In this document: positions 1-8,331 of the stretch, in pieces
Layout: the number at the start of each line of letters is the position of its first letter
Numbering within the stretch: the first letter of the stretch is position 1
DNA from: an uncultured Opitutia bacterium
GTDB lineage: Bacteria > Verrucomicrobiota > Verrucomicrobiia > Opitutales > Opitutaceae
Direction: 5' to 3'
Assembly (NCBI GenBank): GCA_903859715.1
Contig: CAIONS010000006.1
Coordinates: forward strand, 1-49,699
DNA: 49,699 nt
Notes under the pieces: model-generated
Database searches by the model: none
The model's input: the letters and a program-made list of their open reading frames with translations, nothing else
Told to the model about the DNA's origin: nothing
Position numbers and translations under genes: made by a program

Positions 1-56
1 CGGGTTTTGGCTGGACCCAATCCGGCCTGCTTCTGGGTGGATCACGGAGTTCCACT

Positions 57-113
57 GTAGGCGGGGTGCCCTCACCCCGCTGGAGCAAAGGCGGGTGAGG
101 GCACCCGCCCCGC
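57..113. repeat. Intergenic palindromic repeat, GTAGGCGGGG family
   Basis: Two GC-rich arms (61-80 and 91-113), each nearly self-complementary and also complementary to each other, lie upstream of recN. The same style of element, starting GTAGGGCGGG and ending in CCCGCC or its complement, recurs near 26470, 29796, 38458 and 43522. It could fold as a strong hairpin and may act as a bidirectional terminator for the gene to the left, which is outside the window. No open frame is evident in 1-190. Confidence 0.7.
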
Positions 114-190
114 ACGACTATCCCTGCGGGTAACCATTCAACAAGAAGCGGCTTTGACGAACGCCGGCCGGGTGTTCATCGGTAACCGCC

Positions 191-1852
191 ATGCTTCAGT
201 CGCTCCGCATCAAAAACCTGGCCCTGCTGGAGGAGGTCGCGCTTGATTTCGAGGCGGGATTCACGGCGGTCACGGGTGAGACGGGCGCGGGGAAAAGCAT
301 CCTGCTGGGCGCGCTGAGCCTGCTGGCGGGCGAGCGTGCCGACAAAACCATCATCCGGCAGGGCGCGCCGGCGGTGGAGGCGGAAGCCGCCTTGTTTTTC
401 ACCGATCCGCGGAAGATCGACGCCGTGCTGGCCGGACTGGACTTGCCGCCTTGCGAGGACGGCGTGCTGATTCTCAAGCGCAGTCTGCCGCGGGACAAGG
501 CGCCCAAGATCACGGTCAATGGCAGCCTGGCCACGCTCTCCGCCCTGCAGCAGCTGGGCGAGCACTGGGTGGATTTCCATGGTCCGAGCGAACCGCGCCG
601 GCTGCTGAAGGAAGCCTGCCAGCTTGAGCTGCTTGATCTCTTTGGCCGCGCCGACGGGACGCTGGCGAGTTATCAGGCAAGTTACCGCGGATGGCGCGAC
701 CTGATCGCCGAACGCGAGCGGATCATGCAGGAGACGAAACTTGCGCCCGACCAGATCGCGTTCCTCCAGAACCAGCTCGCCCGGATCGATGCGCTCGACC
801 TGACCGAGCCGGCGATCGAGGCGTTGGAGCGCGACTTTGCCCGGATGAGCCGGGCGCAGGAGCTGATCGAATTGTCCCAGGCGCTGGCGGGCGGGCTGAC
901 AGGAGAGGAGGGGGTGCAGAGCCGCGTGGCGGCACTGCTGCGCGAGTCCCGGCAGCTGGAGAGCATCGATGCAGCGAGCAAGCCGCTGGCGGACCGGCTG
1001 GCTTCGGCGGCGGTGGAGTTGAACGACCTTGGCGCGGAATTCTCAGCGCTCAGCCAGCAACTGCAGTTCGATCCCGAGCAAGCCGAGCAGCTGACCGCGC
1101 AGATGAACACCTGGCTGGAGCTGAAACGGAAGCACGGCGGCGAGTTTGCGGCCGTGCTTGCGGCGCGCGACGAGATGCGGCGGCGGCTGGAGGTACAGGG
1201 CGATCTGGAGGGCACCCTGTCGAAGCTGGAGAAACAGATTTCCGACGCTCATCGCGCCGCGAAGAAAGAGGCGGCGGTCCTGCGCGGGCTGCGCGAGAAG
1301 GCGGCGAAGGAACTGGCGAAGGTGGCGGCGAAGAGCATCGCGCAGCTGGGGTTCAAGAAGGCGGATTTCCAGGTGCGGCTGGTGGCATTGCCCGAGCTCG
1401 GGCCGACGGGGGATTGCGGCGGGGAATTTCTTTTTTCCCCGAACGTGGGCGAGGCGCCGCTGCCGTTGAACCGCGTGGCGTCGAGCGGCGAACTCGCGCG
1501 CGTGATGCTGGCGCTGAAGACGGTGCTGGCGGACCTCGACGAGGTGCCGCTGCTGGTGTTCGACGAGGTGGACGCAAATGTCGGCGGCGAGATTGGGCGC
1601 GTGGTGGGCGAGAAGATGGCCGGCATCGCGAAGAATCACCAGGTGCTCTGCGTGACCCACCTGCCGCAGGTGGCGGCCCAGGCGACGTGTCATCTGGTGG
1701 TCACGAAGGACCAGTCCAAGGACCGCGCCGTGGTGACGATCGAGCCGATCCAGGCGAGCCGGAAGGCACGGGTGAGCGAACTCGCGCGGATGCTCGGCGA
1801 CAGCAAGGCGAAGAGCGCGCTGGCGCACGCCGAGGAATTGCTCGGTAGGTAG
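191..1852 (+). CDS. recN: DNA repair ATPase RecN
   Basis: RecN is a cytosolic SMC-like ATPase that helps DNA ends engage with the sister during RecA-dependent double-strand break repair. The 553-residue product is the usual family length. The N-terminus is typical (MLQSLRIKNLALLEE), with Walker A GETGAGKS at residues 29-36. A coiled-coil-rich middle is followed by the ABC signature (SSGEL, about 431-435), Walker B with catalytic glutamate (LVFDEVDANVGG, about 455-466) and the switch histidine region THLPQVA near 489. The ATG at 191 puts the ATPase head exactly where the family has it; no strong Shine-Dalgarno precedes it. The gene stands alone: the next gene is on the other strand and a palindromic repeat follows the stop. 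Identification is secure. Confidence 0.97.
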   Translation: MLQSLRIKNLALLEEVALDFEAGFTAVTGETGAGKSILLGALSLLAGERADKTIIRQGAPAVEAEAALFFTDPRKIDAVLAGLDLPPCEDGVLILKRSLPRDKAPKITVNGSLATLSALQQLGEHWVDFHGPSEPRRLLKEACQLELLDLFGRADGTLASYQASYRGWRDLIAERERIMQETKLAPDQIAFLQNQLARIDALDLTEPAIEALERDFARMSRAQELIELSQALAGGLTGEEGVQSRVAALLRESRQLESIDAASKPLADRLASAAVELNDLGAEFSALSQQLQFDPEQAEQLTAQMNTWLELKRKHGGEFAAVLAARDEMRRRLEVQGDLEGTLSKLEKQISDAHRAAKKEAAVLRGLREKAAKELAKVAAKSIAQLGFKKADFQVRLVALPELGPTGDCGGEFLFSPNVGEAPLPLNRVASSGELARVMLALKTVLADLDEVPLLVFDEVDANVGGEIGRVVGEKMAGIAKNHQVLCVTHLPQVAAQATCHLVVTKDQSKDRAVVTIEPIQASRKARVSELARMLGDSKAKSALAHAEELLGR

Positions 1853-1865
1853 GCGGCCGGGATTT

Positions 1866-1987
1866 TTTAACCGCGAAGAACGCAAAGAGCGCGAAGGCCA
1901 AGCAGGATGGTCCCGGATCGAACTTCGCGCTCTTTGCGCCCTTCGCAGTTAAAGTTGCCTCAGCCTCGTTACCTCGGCTGCTACGAG
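1866..1987. repeat. Intergenic inverted repeat (CGAAG family) plus half copy of the GTCGGCTGCTAC family
   Basis: Positions 1866-1895 (TTAACCGCGAAGAACGCAAA...) pair imperfectly with 1922-1953 (...CTTTGCGCCCTTCGCAGTTAA), giving a hairpin between convergent recN and ccsA. This matches the outer shell of the composite repeats at 33560, 35731, 37056 and 41785, but lacks their inner ACCACGGAT core. Directly after it, 1961-1987 carries one diverged arm of the CTTACGTCGGCTGCTAC repeat seen as a full palindrome at 5821-5894. Its position between two convergent stops fits a terminator role, which is inference. Confidence 0.75.
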
Positions 1988-1995
1988 TGGGCGGG

Positions 1996-3879
1996 TCAGG
2001 CCCGGAAACTGCGCCACTTGGCCAGGGGCAGGTTGGCGATGGCGATGAAGACGAGCTGGCTGGCGACGAAGGCGAGCAGCCACCAGAAGGTCGCCTCGAC
2101 GAAGCCGTAGTTGTGGAGGCCGACGCCGAGCAGGTTTACGCCGAAAAAGCTCCAGCTCGTCACGATGTTGCCGAAAACGGCGAGGCACATCAGCCCACGC
2201 TGCTTCACCAAGCCGCCCCAACGGGCGTGGAGGATGATCGCGTTCCAGATCACGATGATGAGCGCGCCGTTTTCCTTGGGATCCCAGCCCCAGAAGCGGC
2301 CCCACGACTGGTCGGCCCAGATGCCGCCGAGGATGGTGCCGATGAGACTGAACAGCGTGGCAAAACAGACGATGCCGTAGACCATGCGGGCGAGGGTGTC
2401 GGCGGTGGCCTTGTCCAGCGACTTGGTGAAGACGCCGCGCACAATATAGATCAGCGCGAGGAATCCGGCGAGATAGGTGGCGCCGTAGCCGGCGACGACC
2501 GTGAGCACGTGGGTCGAGAGCCAGAAATTCGAATCGAGCACCGCGCGCATCATCTCGAGGGTGTCGCCGCCGAGTTCAAGGTACGAGGCGATCAGCAGCG
2601 TGCTGAAACCGATGAGCCCGGCGGCGGCTGAGCCAATGCCGTTGCGGTAGAGGTATTCGAGACCGAGGCAGAAGGCCACGGCGACCCAGCCGACGAAGAG
2701 CGAGGCAGAGTAAAGGTTGGTGACGGGTGGCCGGCCCTCCAGCCACATGCGCGTGAGGATGCCGGCGGTGGTGAGCAGCCACGCGAGGGCGACGAGTGAG
2801 AAGGCGCCACGGCCGAACTCCCGGGGCCAGTACAGCCAGGAGAAGAGCGCGGCGAACAGCGCCACCACATAGAGCATCTTGGCGGTCGTGAACGGCTTCA
2901 CGTTGTTGTAGCGCATCTCGGCGTCGCACTTGGCGAGCGCGGCAGGAAAGCCCTTTTCCAGCTCCGCGCGATAGAGCCGGATGATCTCGTTGAATTCGTC
3001 CGGCCGATCGGCGCGCCACGTATGGGCGAGTCCGGCGTAGGCCATCACGTGCGGATTCACCGCCCCGGTCTGAAACGTCTCCATCAGGGCCGTGCCGGCA
3101 TTCCTCCAGCCGTTGGCGTCGCTTTCCCCGGCCGCGGGTGCCACGGCAAGGATGTAGCCGAGCTGGCCCATGTGGTCGAAGCGTTCGCCGTAATCGAGCA
3201 GCTGGCGGGCCGCGGCCTCATCGTATGTTTTTTTCGCCTCCTTCGCGCGGACGGCCTCGACGCCGGCCGGAAGGATTTTTTGGAAATCCATCAGGTCGCC
3301 GAGAAAATCCGCGCTGTCGGAAGCGACGAGGCTCTCCTTCAGGCGGAGATACAGGATCACATTTGACTGGAGCTGAACGACGCTGCGTTGGAACGCATTG
3401 CGGGCCTGGGAATCGACGGGCTCGGCGAGCTGGGCCTGGCGTTCCAGTTCCGGCAGGTACTTCCGGATCTGCAAGAACGAGAACCGGCGCTTGCCGAGGC
3501 CCTCCTCGGCCTGAAGATGGAACAGGCTCAGGACATCGGGGTTGTCGATGACGATGACCTGGTACGTGTCCGCCTTGGCGCCATCGAAGACGAGGTCGAG
3601 AAACCACTCGTTGGGCGTGAGCAGGCGGTCGTCGGGCGTGGCGATCCGGTGGCTGCGCGCGGCGTCGTTGTTGGCGGGATCGTTCGAGACGTTATTGCAG
3701 AGGACGAGGAGCGAGGTGCGCGCGACCGTGTCCATCGGCTTGATCCGGCCGTTCATGAGGACCGGCAGCCGGCTAAACCCGATGACATCGAACTTGGCCG
3801 GGTTGCGTGGCGGCAGGAGTGAACGGCCAATCAGGGCCAAGCCAAGCAGCAGGAGAAGAAAGGGGATGAAACGTTTCAT
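1996..3879 (-). CDS. ccsA: Cytochrome c biogenesis protein CcsA/ResC-type
   Basis: This is the haem-handling membrane subunit of system II cytochrome c maturation, which with ResB delivers haem to apocytochromes on the outer face of the inner membrane. The 627-residue protein starts with a membrane anchor (FIPFLLLLLGLALIG). A long presumably periplasmic region follows, with the PVLMNGRIKPMDTVAR element seen in enlarged CcsA proteins of this type. The C-terminal half (from about 335) is a run of hydrophobic segments. The tryptophan-rich haem motif WGRFWGWDPKE sits near 526-536, followed by conserved histidine positions (LHARWGG). It lies 32 bp downstream of resB on the same strand, forming a three-gene operon with the lipoprotein. 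The N-terminal half makes it longer than classic CcsA (about 320 residues), but this is normal for the fused type. Confidence 0.93.
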   Translation of the reverse strand: MKRFIPFLLLLLGLALIGRSLLPPRNPAKFDVIGFSRLPVLMNGRIKPMDTVARTSLLVLCNNVSNDPANNDAARSHRIATPDDRLLTPNEWFLDLVFDGAKADTYQVIVIDNPDVLSLFHLQAEEGLGKRRFSFLQIRKYLPELERQAQLAEPVDSQARNAFQRSVVQLQSNVILYLRLKESLVASDSADFLGDLMDFQKILPAGVEAVRAKEAKKTYDEAAARQLLDYGERFDHMGQLGYILAVAPAAGESDANGWRNAGTALMETFQTGAVNPHVMAYAGLAHTWRADRPDEFNEIIRLYRAELEKGFPAALAKCDAEMRYNNVKPFTTAKMLYVVALFAALFSWLYWPREFGRGAFSLVALAWLLTTAGILTRMWLEGRPPVTNLYSASLFVGWVAVAFCLGLEYLYRNGIGSAAAGLIGFSTLLIASYLELGGDTLEMMRAVLDSNFWLSTHVLTVVAGYGATYLAGFLALIYIVRGVFTKSLDKATADTLARMVYGIVCFATLFSLIGTILGGIWADQSWGRFWGWDPKENGALIIVIWNAIILHARWGGLVKQRGLMCLAVFGNIVTSWSFFGVNLLGVGLHNYGFVEATFWWLLAFVASQLVFIAIANLPLAKWRSFRA

Positions 3880-3911
3880 GGAAGCACGGGCGGCGGGTGG
3901 AACGGAGGTGT

Positions 3912-5069
3912 TCAGGCCGTCGCGGCACGGCGTTTGCCGATGAAGCCGATGAGGTGGATGCCGAACTGGACGATGAGGCCGAGGGCGACCATCGCGCAGG
4001 AAATGTAGGGCAGGCGCCAGCTGGGGTTGCGCACGACCTGGAGGATGGTGGTGTGCTCGCCGTCATAGCTGGCCTGGTAAAACGTCAGGCCGGCGTAGCG
4101 GAGGGGATTGTTCATGTAGATGAGCACCTCGCGGTCGTCGCGGCCGTCGGCCGTCTGTAGGTGCAGGCGGCTGGAGAAATTTTTCGGGATGTCGGTGCCG
4201 ACGTAAACATCATGACTGAACTTTTCCAGCTGGAGGGAAAACGGCTTGTAGGCGCGCTGGGCGCGCATCCCGATGCGCCAGCTGTGGCCGCCATACTCGA
4301 AGGCCTGCGGGGCGGGCAGCTGCGGGGAGACGAGCCAGGTGCCGAGCGAGCCCTCGGGGCCGACGAGTTCGACGAAGGCGGCGGGCCAGTTGCGCTCGTC
4401 CTGCTTGTAGGTGAGCGGCAAAGGCGTGACGGTAATCTGGGGGCCGAGGCCCGCGGTGGCGAGCGACGGATTGTCGCCGGTGCTGGCGCGCATCCGCAGG
4501 TCGGCATTGGGATAATACTCCTTGGTCATCACGCGGAACGGCAGGTGCGGGTGCTGGATCGGAGTCTGATCCGCCAGCAATTGGTCCGGGATCGCAACGA
4601 CGTCGTCGAACTTCGGGTCGGTCGTGTTGATAATGGCGAGCTCGTTGTAGCGGTAGCTCTCGGCGTAGCTTTTCGTCTCACCTTCCTTGAGCCGCAGTTG
4701 AAACTCCTCCTGCCAGAGACCGGTGAGCAGTTCGCCGATCAGGAGCAGGATGAGGCCGGCGTGGGTGAGGAAGATACCGGATTTCCGCCAGGTCAGCTTG
4801 AACCGGTAGACATGGGCGGAGATGAGGTTGACGAGGAGAAAGCCGCCGATGAGGTAGCCGCCGGGAAACACGGGCAGCGGGATGGCGGTGCCGGGAATCC
4901 GCCAGAGCACGAACAGGCTGTGAAAATATTTTTCCTGCACGGCCCAGATCCCGAGGTTCACCTGGTCGAGCGTGGCCGCGAAGACCAGGATCATCGACAG
5001 CGCAAGCAGCACCACGGTGAGCCGCAGCGACACGAAAAAATCACGGAACTGGCGGACGGTGTCGTTCAC
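3912..5069 (-). CDS. resB: ResB-like cytochrome c biogenesis protein
   Basis: ResB (Ccs1) partners CcsA in system II cytochrome c maturation. The 385-residue product has the family's opening arrangement: a cytoplasmic start, then a membrane segment (SLRLTVVLLALSMILVFAATL) followed by a second and a third near residues 70-120. A large hydrophilic, presumably periplasmic domain (about 125-350) precedes a last membrane segment (ISCAMVALGLIVQFGIHLIGF). The start is GTG at 5069 and overlaps the TGA of the upstream lipoprotein gene by four bases (GTGA), so translation is probably coupled. ccsA follows after 32 bp. Sequence identity to better known ResB proteins looks low, but topology and context agree. 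Confidence 0.88.
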   Translation of the reverse strand: MNDTVRQFRDFFVSLRLTVVLLALSMILVFAATLDQVNLGIWAVQEKYFHSLFVLWRIPGTAIPLPVFPGGYLIGGFLLVNLISAHVYRFKLTWRKSGIFLTHAGLILLLIGELLTGLWQEEFQLRLKEGETKSYAESYRYNELAIINTTDPKFDDVVAIPDQLLADQTPIQHPHLPFRVMTKEYYPNADLRMRASTGDNPSLATAGLGPQITVTPLPLTYKQDERNWPAAFVELVGPEGSLGTWLVSPQLPAPQAFEYGGHSWRIGMRAQRAYKPFSLQLEKFSHDVYVGTDIPKNFSSRLHLQTADGRDDREVLIYMNNPLRYAGLTFYQASYDGEHTTILQVVRNPSWRLPYISCAMVALGLIVQFGIHLIGFIGKRRAATA

Positions 5070-5704
5070 GGGGCGGCGGGCGCGGGGGCCGAGATGGTTT
5101 GCAGGAAGGCGAGGAAGGCCGGCTTTTCCCTGGCGACGAGGGCGTCGGGCCCGGTGAGCTTGAAGAACCAGGTGGCGTTGTTGTACGGCACGATGGCGCC
5201 GAGAATCCGCCGCGGGCCGGCCGCGTCGGTATTGGCAAAATCCACGACGATGAACGTCAGGCCGTGCTGTTCGATCCGGGTGGTGACGCCGCGGAGGTCG
5301 CCCTCGGACAGCGGCGCCAGTTGGATCTGTCCGCGCCAGCGGTTAAGGTTGGCGAGTTCGCCGCCGACATCGCCGGGAAACGCCGTGATGGAGAGGTCGG
5401 CCTCGGCGCCATTGTCACCCGGCACCGTGAAGCTGCCTTTGCGCATGGCAGCGGCGGGCTTCGCCTTCCAGTGGGCGGGAGCGGTCCAAGTCAGGTCGGA
5501 GCCGCTGGCCGTCGGGACGGTGGTGCTGGCCATGTCCATGCTTCCGGGAGCGGCCGGGGCGCCGGGGCTACCGCCGGCGGCCATGCCAGGAGGGAGTTCC
5601 TCGGGCTTTTCCTTGGGCACGCGGTAACTCTCCACCTTGGACTCGCGGCAGGCCGCAAGCAGGGTCAGCGAGACGAGCGACAGCAGGGCGTGACGGTGGC
5701 GCAT
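5066..5704 (-). CDS. Predicted lipoprotein of the cytochrome c biogenesis operon
   Basis: The 212-residue product begins with a short charged start, a hydrophobic stretch and a lipobox (LTLLAAC, Cys19), so it should be a lipidated envelope protein. A Pro/Ala/Gly-rich linker (about 30-70) leads to a compact domain starting at LTWTAPAHWKAKPAAAMRKG and containing GELANLNRWRGQI, features I associate with a conserved but unassigned family in Verrucomicrobia and Planctomycetes. It is first in an operon with resB and ccsA (GTGA overlap). A role in haem delivery, apocytochrome handling or cytochrome c assembly is possible, but this rests only on context. It shows no CXXCH haem site and no thioredoxin CXXC, so it is neither a cytochrome nor an obvious ResA. 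Confidence 0.8.
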   Translation of the reverse strand: MRHRHALLSLVSLTLLAACRESKVESYRVPKEKPEELPPGMAAGGSPGAPAAPGSMDMASTTVPTASGSDLTWTAPAHWKAKPAAAMRKGSFTVPGDNGAEADLSITAFPGDVGGELANLNRWRGQIQLAPLSEGDLRGVTTRIEQHGLTFIVVDFANTDAAGPRRILGAIVPYNNATWFFKLTGPDALVAREKPAFLAFLQTISAPAPAAP

Positions 5705-5820
5705 GAAGAGTCAGAACTCAGGATTTTTGGCGGGAAACATCAATCTAATCCGGCCGGGTATCAGCTGCGGTGGTTCCGGGGATTAGCCACCGTGCGGGTG
5801 TGTCGCGGGGGCGACTCGGT

Positions 5821-5894
5821 CCAGTAGCAGCCGACGTAAGGAGGCTGGCTCGACACTGCACCCGAGCCAGCCTTCTTACGTCGGCTGCTACTGG
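5821..5894. repeat. Near-perfect 32-bp inverted repeat (GTCGGCTGCTAC family)
   Basis: Arms 5821-5852 and 5863-5894 are complementary over 32 bases with a single mismatch and a 10-base loop. The element sits between two divergent operons (lipoprotein-resB-ccsA and pxpB onward), so it cannot be a simple shared downstream terminator. Half copies of the same arm occur at 1961-1987 and 33773-33799. It may be a mobile palindrome or a structural boundary; it would also lie in one or both 5' untranslated regions. Confidence 0.85.
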
Positions 5895-5964
5895 ATTCGT
5901 CCGACTTTAGGCTCCGACACTTCTGATTCTTGCCAAGCTGCGGGTGGCACGGGATAACCGCGCC

Positions 5965-6663
5965 ATGACGTTTACCGCGCTGGGCGACACCGCTGTCGTG
6001 GTTGGACTCGGCACCGGCATCGACAAGTCGGTGCTGCCGCGCGTCCGCGCCCTCATGGCCGCACTGGAGCGGGACCGTCCGCCCGGCATCATCGAGGTGG
6101 TCGCCGCCTACGCGACGGTCACGGTCTTCTACGAGCCCAGCCGGGTGACCGGCGAAGGCGAGCGTCCCTATGAGCGCGTGTGCCGTTTCATCACCGAGCG
6201 GGCCCGCCATCTCCAGGCCGAGGCGAAGAAGAAATTCGCGAGCCCGGGCCGGACGATCGAAATTCCGGTGAGCTATGGCGGTGAGTTTGGGCCGGACCTG
6301 GCCGATGTGGCCCGGCACTGCGGGCTGGAACCGGCGGAAGTGATCAAGCGCCACAAGGCGGCGGACTATCTGGTGCACACCATCGGGTTTGCGCCGGGGT
6401 TTCCCTATCTCGGGGGCCTGCCGGAAAAACTGCACACGCCGCGCCGGGCGACGCCGAGGAAAAATGTGCCGGCGGGATCCGTGGGCATCGGCGGCGCGCA
6501 GACGGGCATCTATTCACTGGCGACACCCGGCGGCTGGCAGATCATCGGGCGGACGCCGCTCGCGCTGTTCCGGCCCGGTGAGGCGGAACCGGCGCTGTTG
6601 CGCGTGGGAGACCGGGTGAGATTCAAACCGATCACGGTGGAGGAATTTTCCGCATGGAAGTGA
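5965..6663 (+). CDS. pxpB: 5-oxoprolinase subunit PxpB
   Basis: PxpB (formerly KipI-like, allophanate hydrolase subunit 1 fold) works with PxpC and PxpA in the ATP-dependent opening of 5-oxoproline (pyroglutamate) to glutamate. Family hallmarks are clear: VSYGGEFGPDLADVA, then TIGFAPGFPYLGGLP, VPAGSVGIGGAQTGIYS and TPGGWQIIGRTPL. The ATG at 5965 gives MTFTALGDTAVVV, which aligns with the usual start; an in-frame GTG at 5944 would add seven residues with no family support. It overlaps pxpC by 10 bp and opens a six-gene plus-strand cluster ending with pcp. Length (232 residues from this start) fits the family. Confidence 0.94.
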   Translation: MTFTALGDTAVVVGLGTGIDKSVLPRVRALMAALERDRPPGIIEVVAAYATVTVFYEPSRVTGEGERPYERVCRFITERARHLQAEAKKKFASPGRTIEIPVSYGGEFGPDLADVARHCGLEPAEVIKRHKAADYLVHTIGFAPGFPYLGGLPEKLHTPRRATPRKNVPAGSVGIGGAQTGIYSLATPGGWQIIGRTPLALFRPGEAEPALLRVGDRVRFKPITVEEFSAWK

Positions 6664-7580
6664 CCGTCATTCGCAGCGGCATGCTGACGACCGTCCAGGA
6701 CCTGGGCCGGCGCGGTCATCGCGCGCAAGGCGTGCCGTTGAGCGGCGCGATGGATGGGTTCGCCCTGCGGGTGGCCAACCTGCTGGTCGGTAATCCAGAG
6801 GATACGGCTACACTGGAGTGTACGCTGCTGGGCCCGGAACTGGTTTTTTCGACGGCCGCCACGATTGCCGTAACCGGTGCGGAGTTTTCCGGCGTGGAGG
6901 CATGGCGCCCTTTTGAGGTTCCAGCTGGCGGACGCGTGAAGCTAGGCGCGGCGCGGCGCGGTTGCCGGGCCTATGTCGCCATTGCGGGCGGATGGGAAAT
7001 TGCGCCGGTGCTTGGCAGCTGCAGCACGTACCTGCGGGCCGGGCTGGGGGGATTTGAAGGCCGGGCCCTGCGCGACGGCGATGTCCTGCGCGCGCCGGAG
7101 GTCACGCGCCGGATGGCGGGCCATTGGCGGATCGACGAGCGGATTTTCCCGGCCTACTCGCCGGCGCCGACGGTGCGCGTAGTGCGCGGGGCGCAGGCGG
7201 ATGAATTTGGCGGAGTGCTGTTCGATACGGAATTCAAGGTCATGTCGCAGTCCGATCGGATGGGGCTGCGGCTGGGCGGACGGCGGCTCGTGCGGATCGG
7301 CGGAGCGCAGGAGCTGATCTCGTCGGCGGTGGCGCCCGGCACGGTGCAGATCCCGCCGGACGGCCAGCCGATCATCCTCATGGCGGATGCGCAGACGATC
7401 GGGGGTTATCCGCAGGCCGCGCATGTGATCAGCGTGGATCTGCCGCTCGTCGCGCAGCTGCGGCCGGGCGACAAATTGAAATTCGCCGAGGTGCCGCTGA
7501 ACGAGGCGCATCAACTCGCGCTGACCCGCGAGCGCGTGCTGGCGATGCTGCATGAAGGCCTCGCCCAGAAACTCCGCTGA
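6654..7580 (+). CDS. pxpC: 5-oxoprolinase subunit PxpC
   Basis: This is the biotin-dependent-carboxyltransferase-like (allophanate hydrolase subunit 2 fold) partner of PxpB; together they are thought to handle the ATP-dependent activation step of 5-oxoproline cleavage. The 308-residue product opens with the signature VIRSGMLTTVQDLGRRGHRA. It continues with GVPLSGAMDGFALRVANLLV, and near the C-terminus has a PDGQPIILMADAQTIGGYPQ segment, all strongly conserved in the family. The ATG at 6654 lies inside the end of pxpB (10-bp overlap), implying translational coupling. No frameshift or missing motif is visible. The older names KipA and urea amidolyase-like refer to the same fold. Confidence 0.94.
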   Translation: MEVTVIRSGMLTTVQDLGRRGHRAQGVPLSGAMDGFALRVANLLVGNPEDTATLECTLLGPELVFSTAATIAVTGAEFSGVEAWRPFEVPAGGRVKLGAARRGCRAYVAIAGGWEIAPVLGSCSTYLRAGLGGFEGRALRDGDVLRAPEVTRRMAGHWRIDERIFPAYSPAPTVRVVRGAQADEFGGVLFDTEFKVMSQSDRMGLRLGGRRLVRIGGAQELISSAVAPGTVQIPPDGQPIILMADAQTIGGYPQAAHVISVDLPLVAQLRPGDKLKFAEVPLNEAHQLALTRERVLAMLHEGLAQKLR

Positions 7581-8331
7581 CGACGTGCCTCGCATCGACC
7601 TTAACTGCGACTTGGGTGAAGCGGCCGGCCACGACGCCGAGCTGATGCCGCTCATCACATCGGCGAACATCGCGTGCGGGGCGCATGCCGGGGATGAGGC
7701 GACGATGCGGGCCAGTGTTGCACTGGCGCAACGGCACGGCGTGCGGATCGGGGCGCATCCGGGATTTGAGGACCGGGAGAACTTTGGGCGAAGGGAGCTG
7801 GCGATTTCCCCGGTCGAGGCAGGGTTGCTGGTCTTTGGGCAAATCCAGCGATTGCAGCGGATCGCGGCCGAGACGGGCGTGCGGGTGCACCATGTGAAAC
7901 TTCACGGCGCGCTCTACAACCTGGCGGCGCGCGACTACGATCTCGCCGTGATGATCGCGGGCGCGATCCAGACGACGGATCGCGATCCCCTCATGTATTC
8001 CCCGGCGGGAAGCCAGCTGGTCCGCGCGGCGAATTTAATCGGGCTGAAGGTGGCCAGTGAGGTCTTTGCGGACCGCACGTACCAGTGCGACGGCTCGCTG
8101 ACGCCGCGGGCCCGGGCGGATGCGCTCATCACCGATGAGGAGCTGGCGGTGGCGCAGGTGCTGCGGATGGTGCGCGAAGGCGTGGTGCGATCGACAGATG
8201 GCATCGATGTGCCCATCACGGCCGATACGGTCTGCCTGCATGGCGACGGGCCGCAGGCGGTGGCGGTGGCGCGGCGACTGCGGCACGAACTCGCGCGGGC
8301 GGAAATCGAAATCAAGGCCTTTGGCCCATGA
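7552..8331 (+). CDS. pxpA: 5-oxoprolinase subunit PxpA (LamB/YcsF family)
   Basis: PxpA is the hydrolytic subunit that yields glutamate from activated 5-oxoproline. The sequence has the family's defining blocks: RIDLNCDLGE, ITSANIACGAHAGD, GVRIGAHPGFEDRENFGRR, HHVKLHGALYN, EVFADRTYQCDGSLTPR and TVCLHGDGPQAV. The ATG at 7552 overlaps pxpC by 29 bp and gives 259 residues. A GTG at 7585, four bases after the pxpC stop, would start the protein as MPRIDLNCDLGE, closer to the usual N-terminus, so the shorter form (248 residues) may be real. The stop overlaps the next gene's start as ATGA. Confidence 0.94.
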   Translation: MKASPRNSADDVPRIDLNCDLGEAAGHDAELMPLITSANIACGAHAGDEATMRASVALAQRHGVRIGAHPGFEDRENFGRRELAISPVEAGLLVFGQIQRLQRIAAETGVRVHHVKLHGALYNLAARDYDLAVMIAGAIQTTDRDPLMYSPAGSQLVRAANLIGLKVASEVFADRTYQCDGSLTPRARADALITDEELAVAQVLRMVREGVVRSTDGIDVPITADTVCLHGDGPQAVAVARRLRHELARAEIEIKAFGP

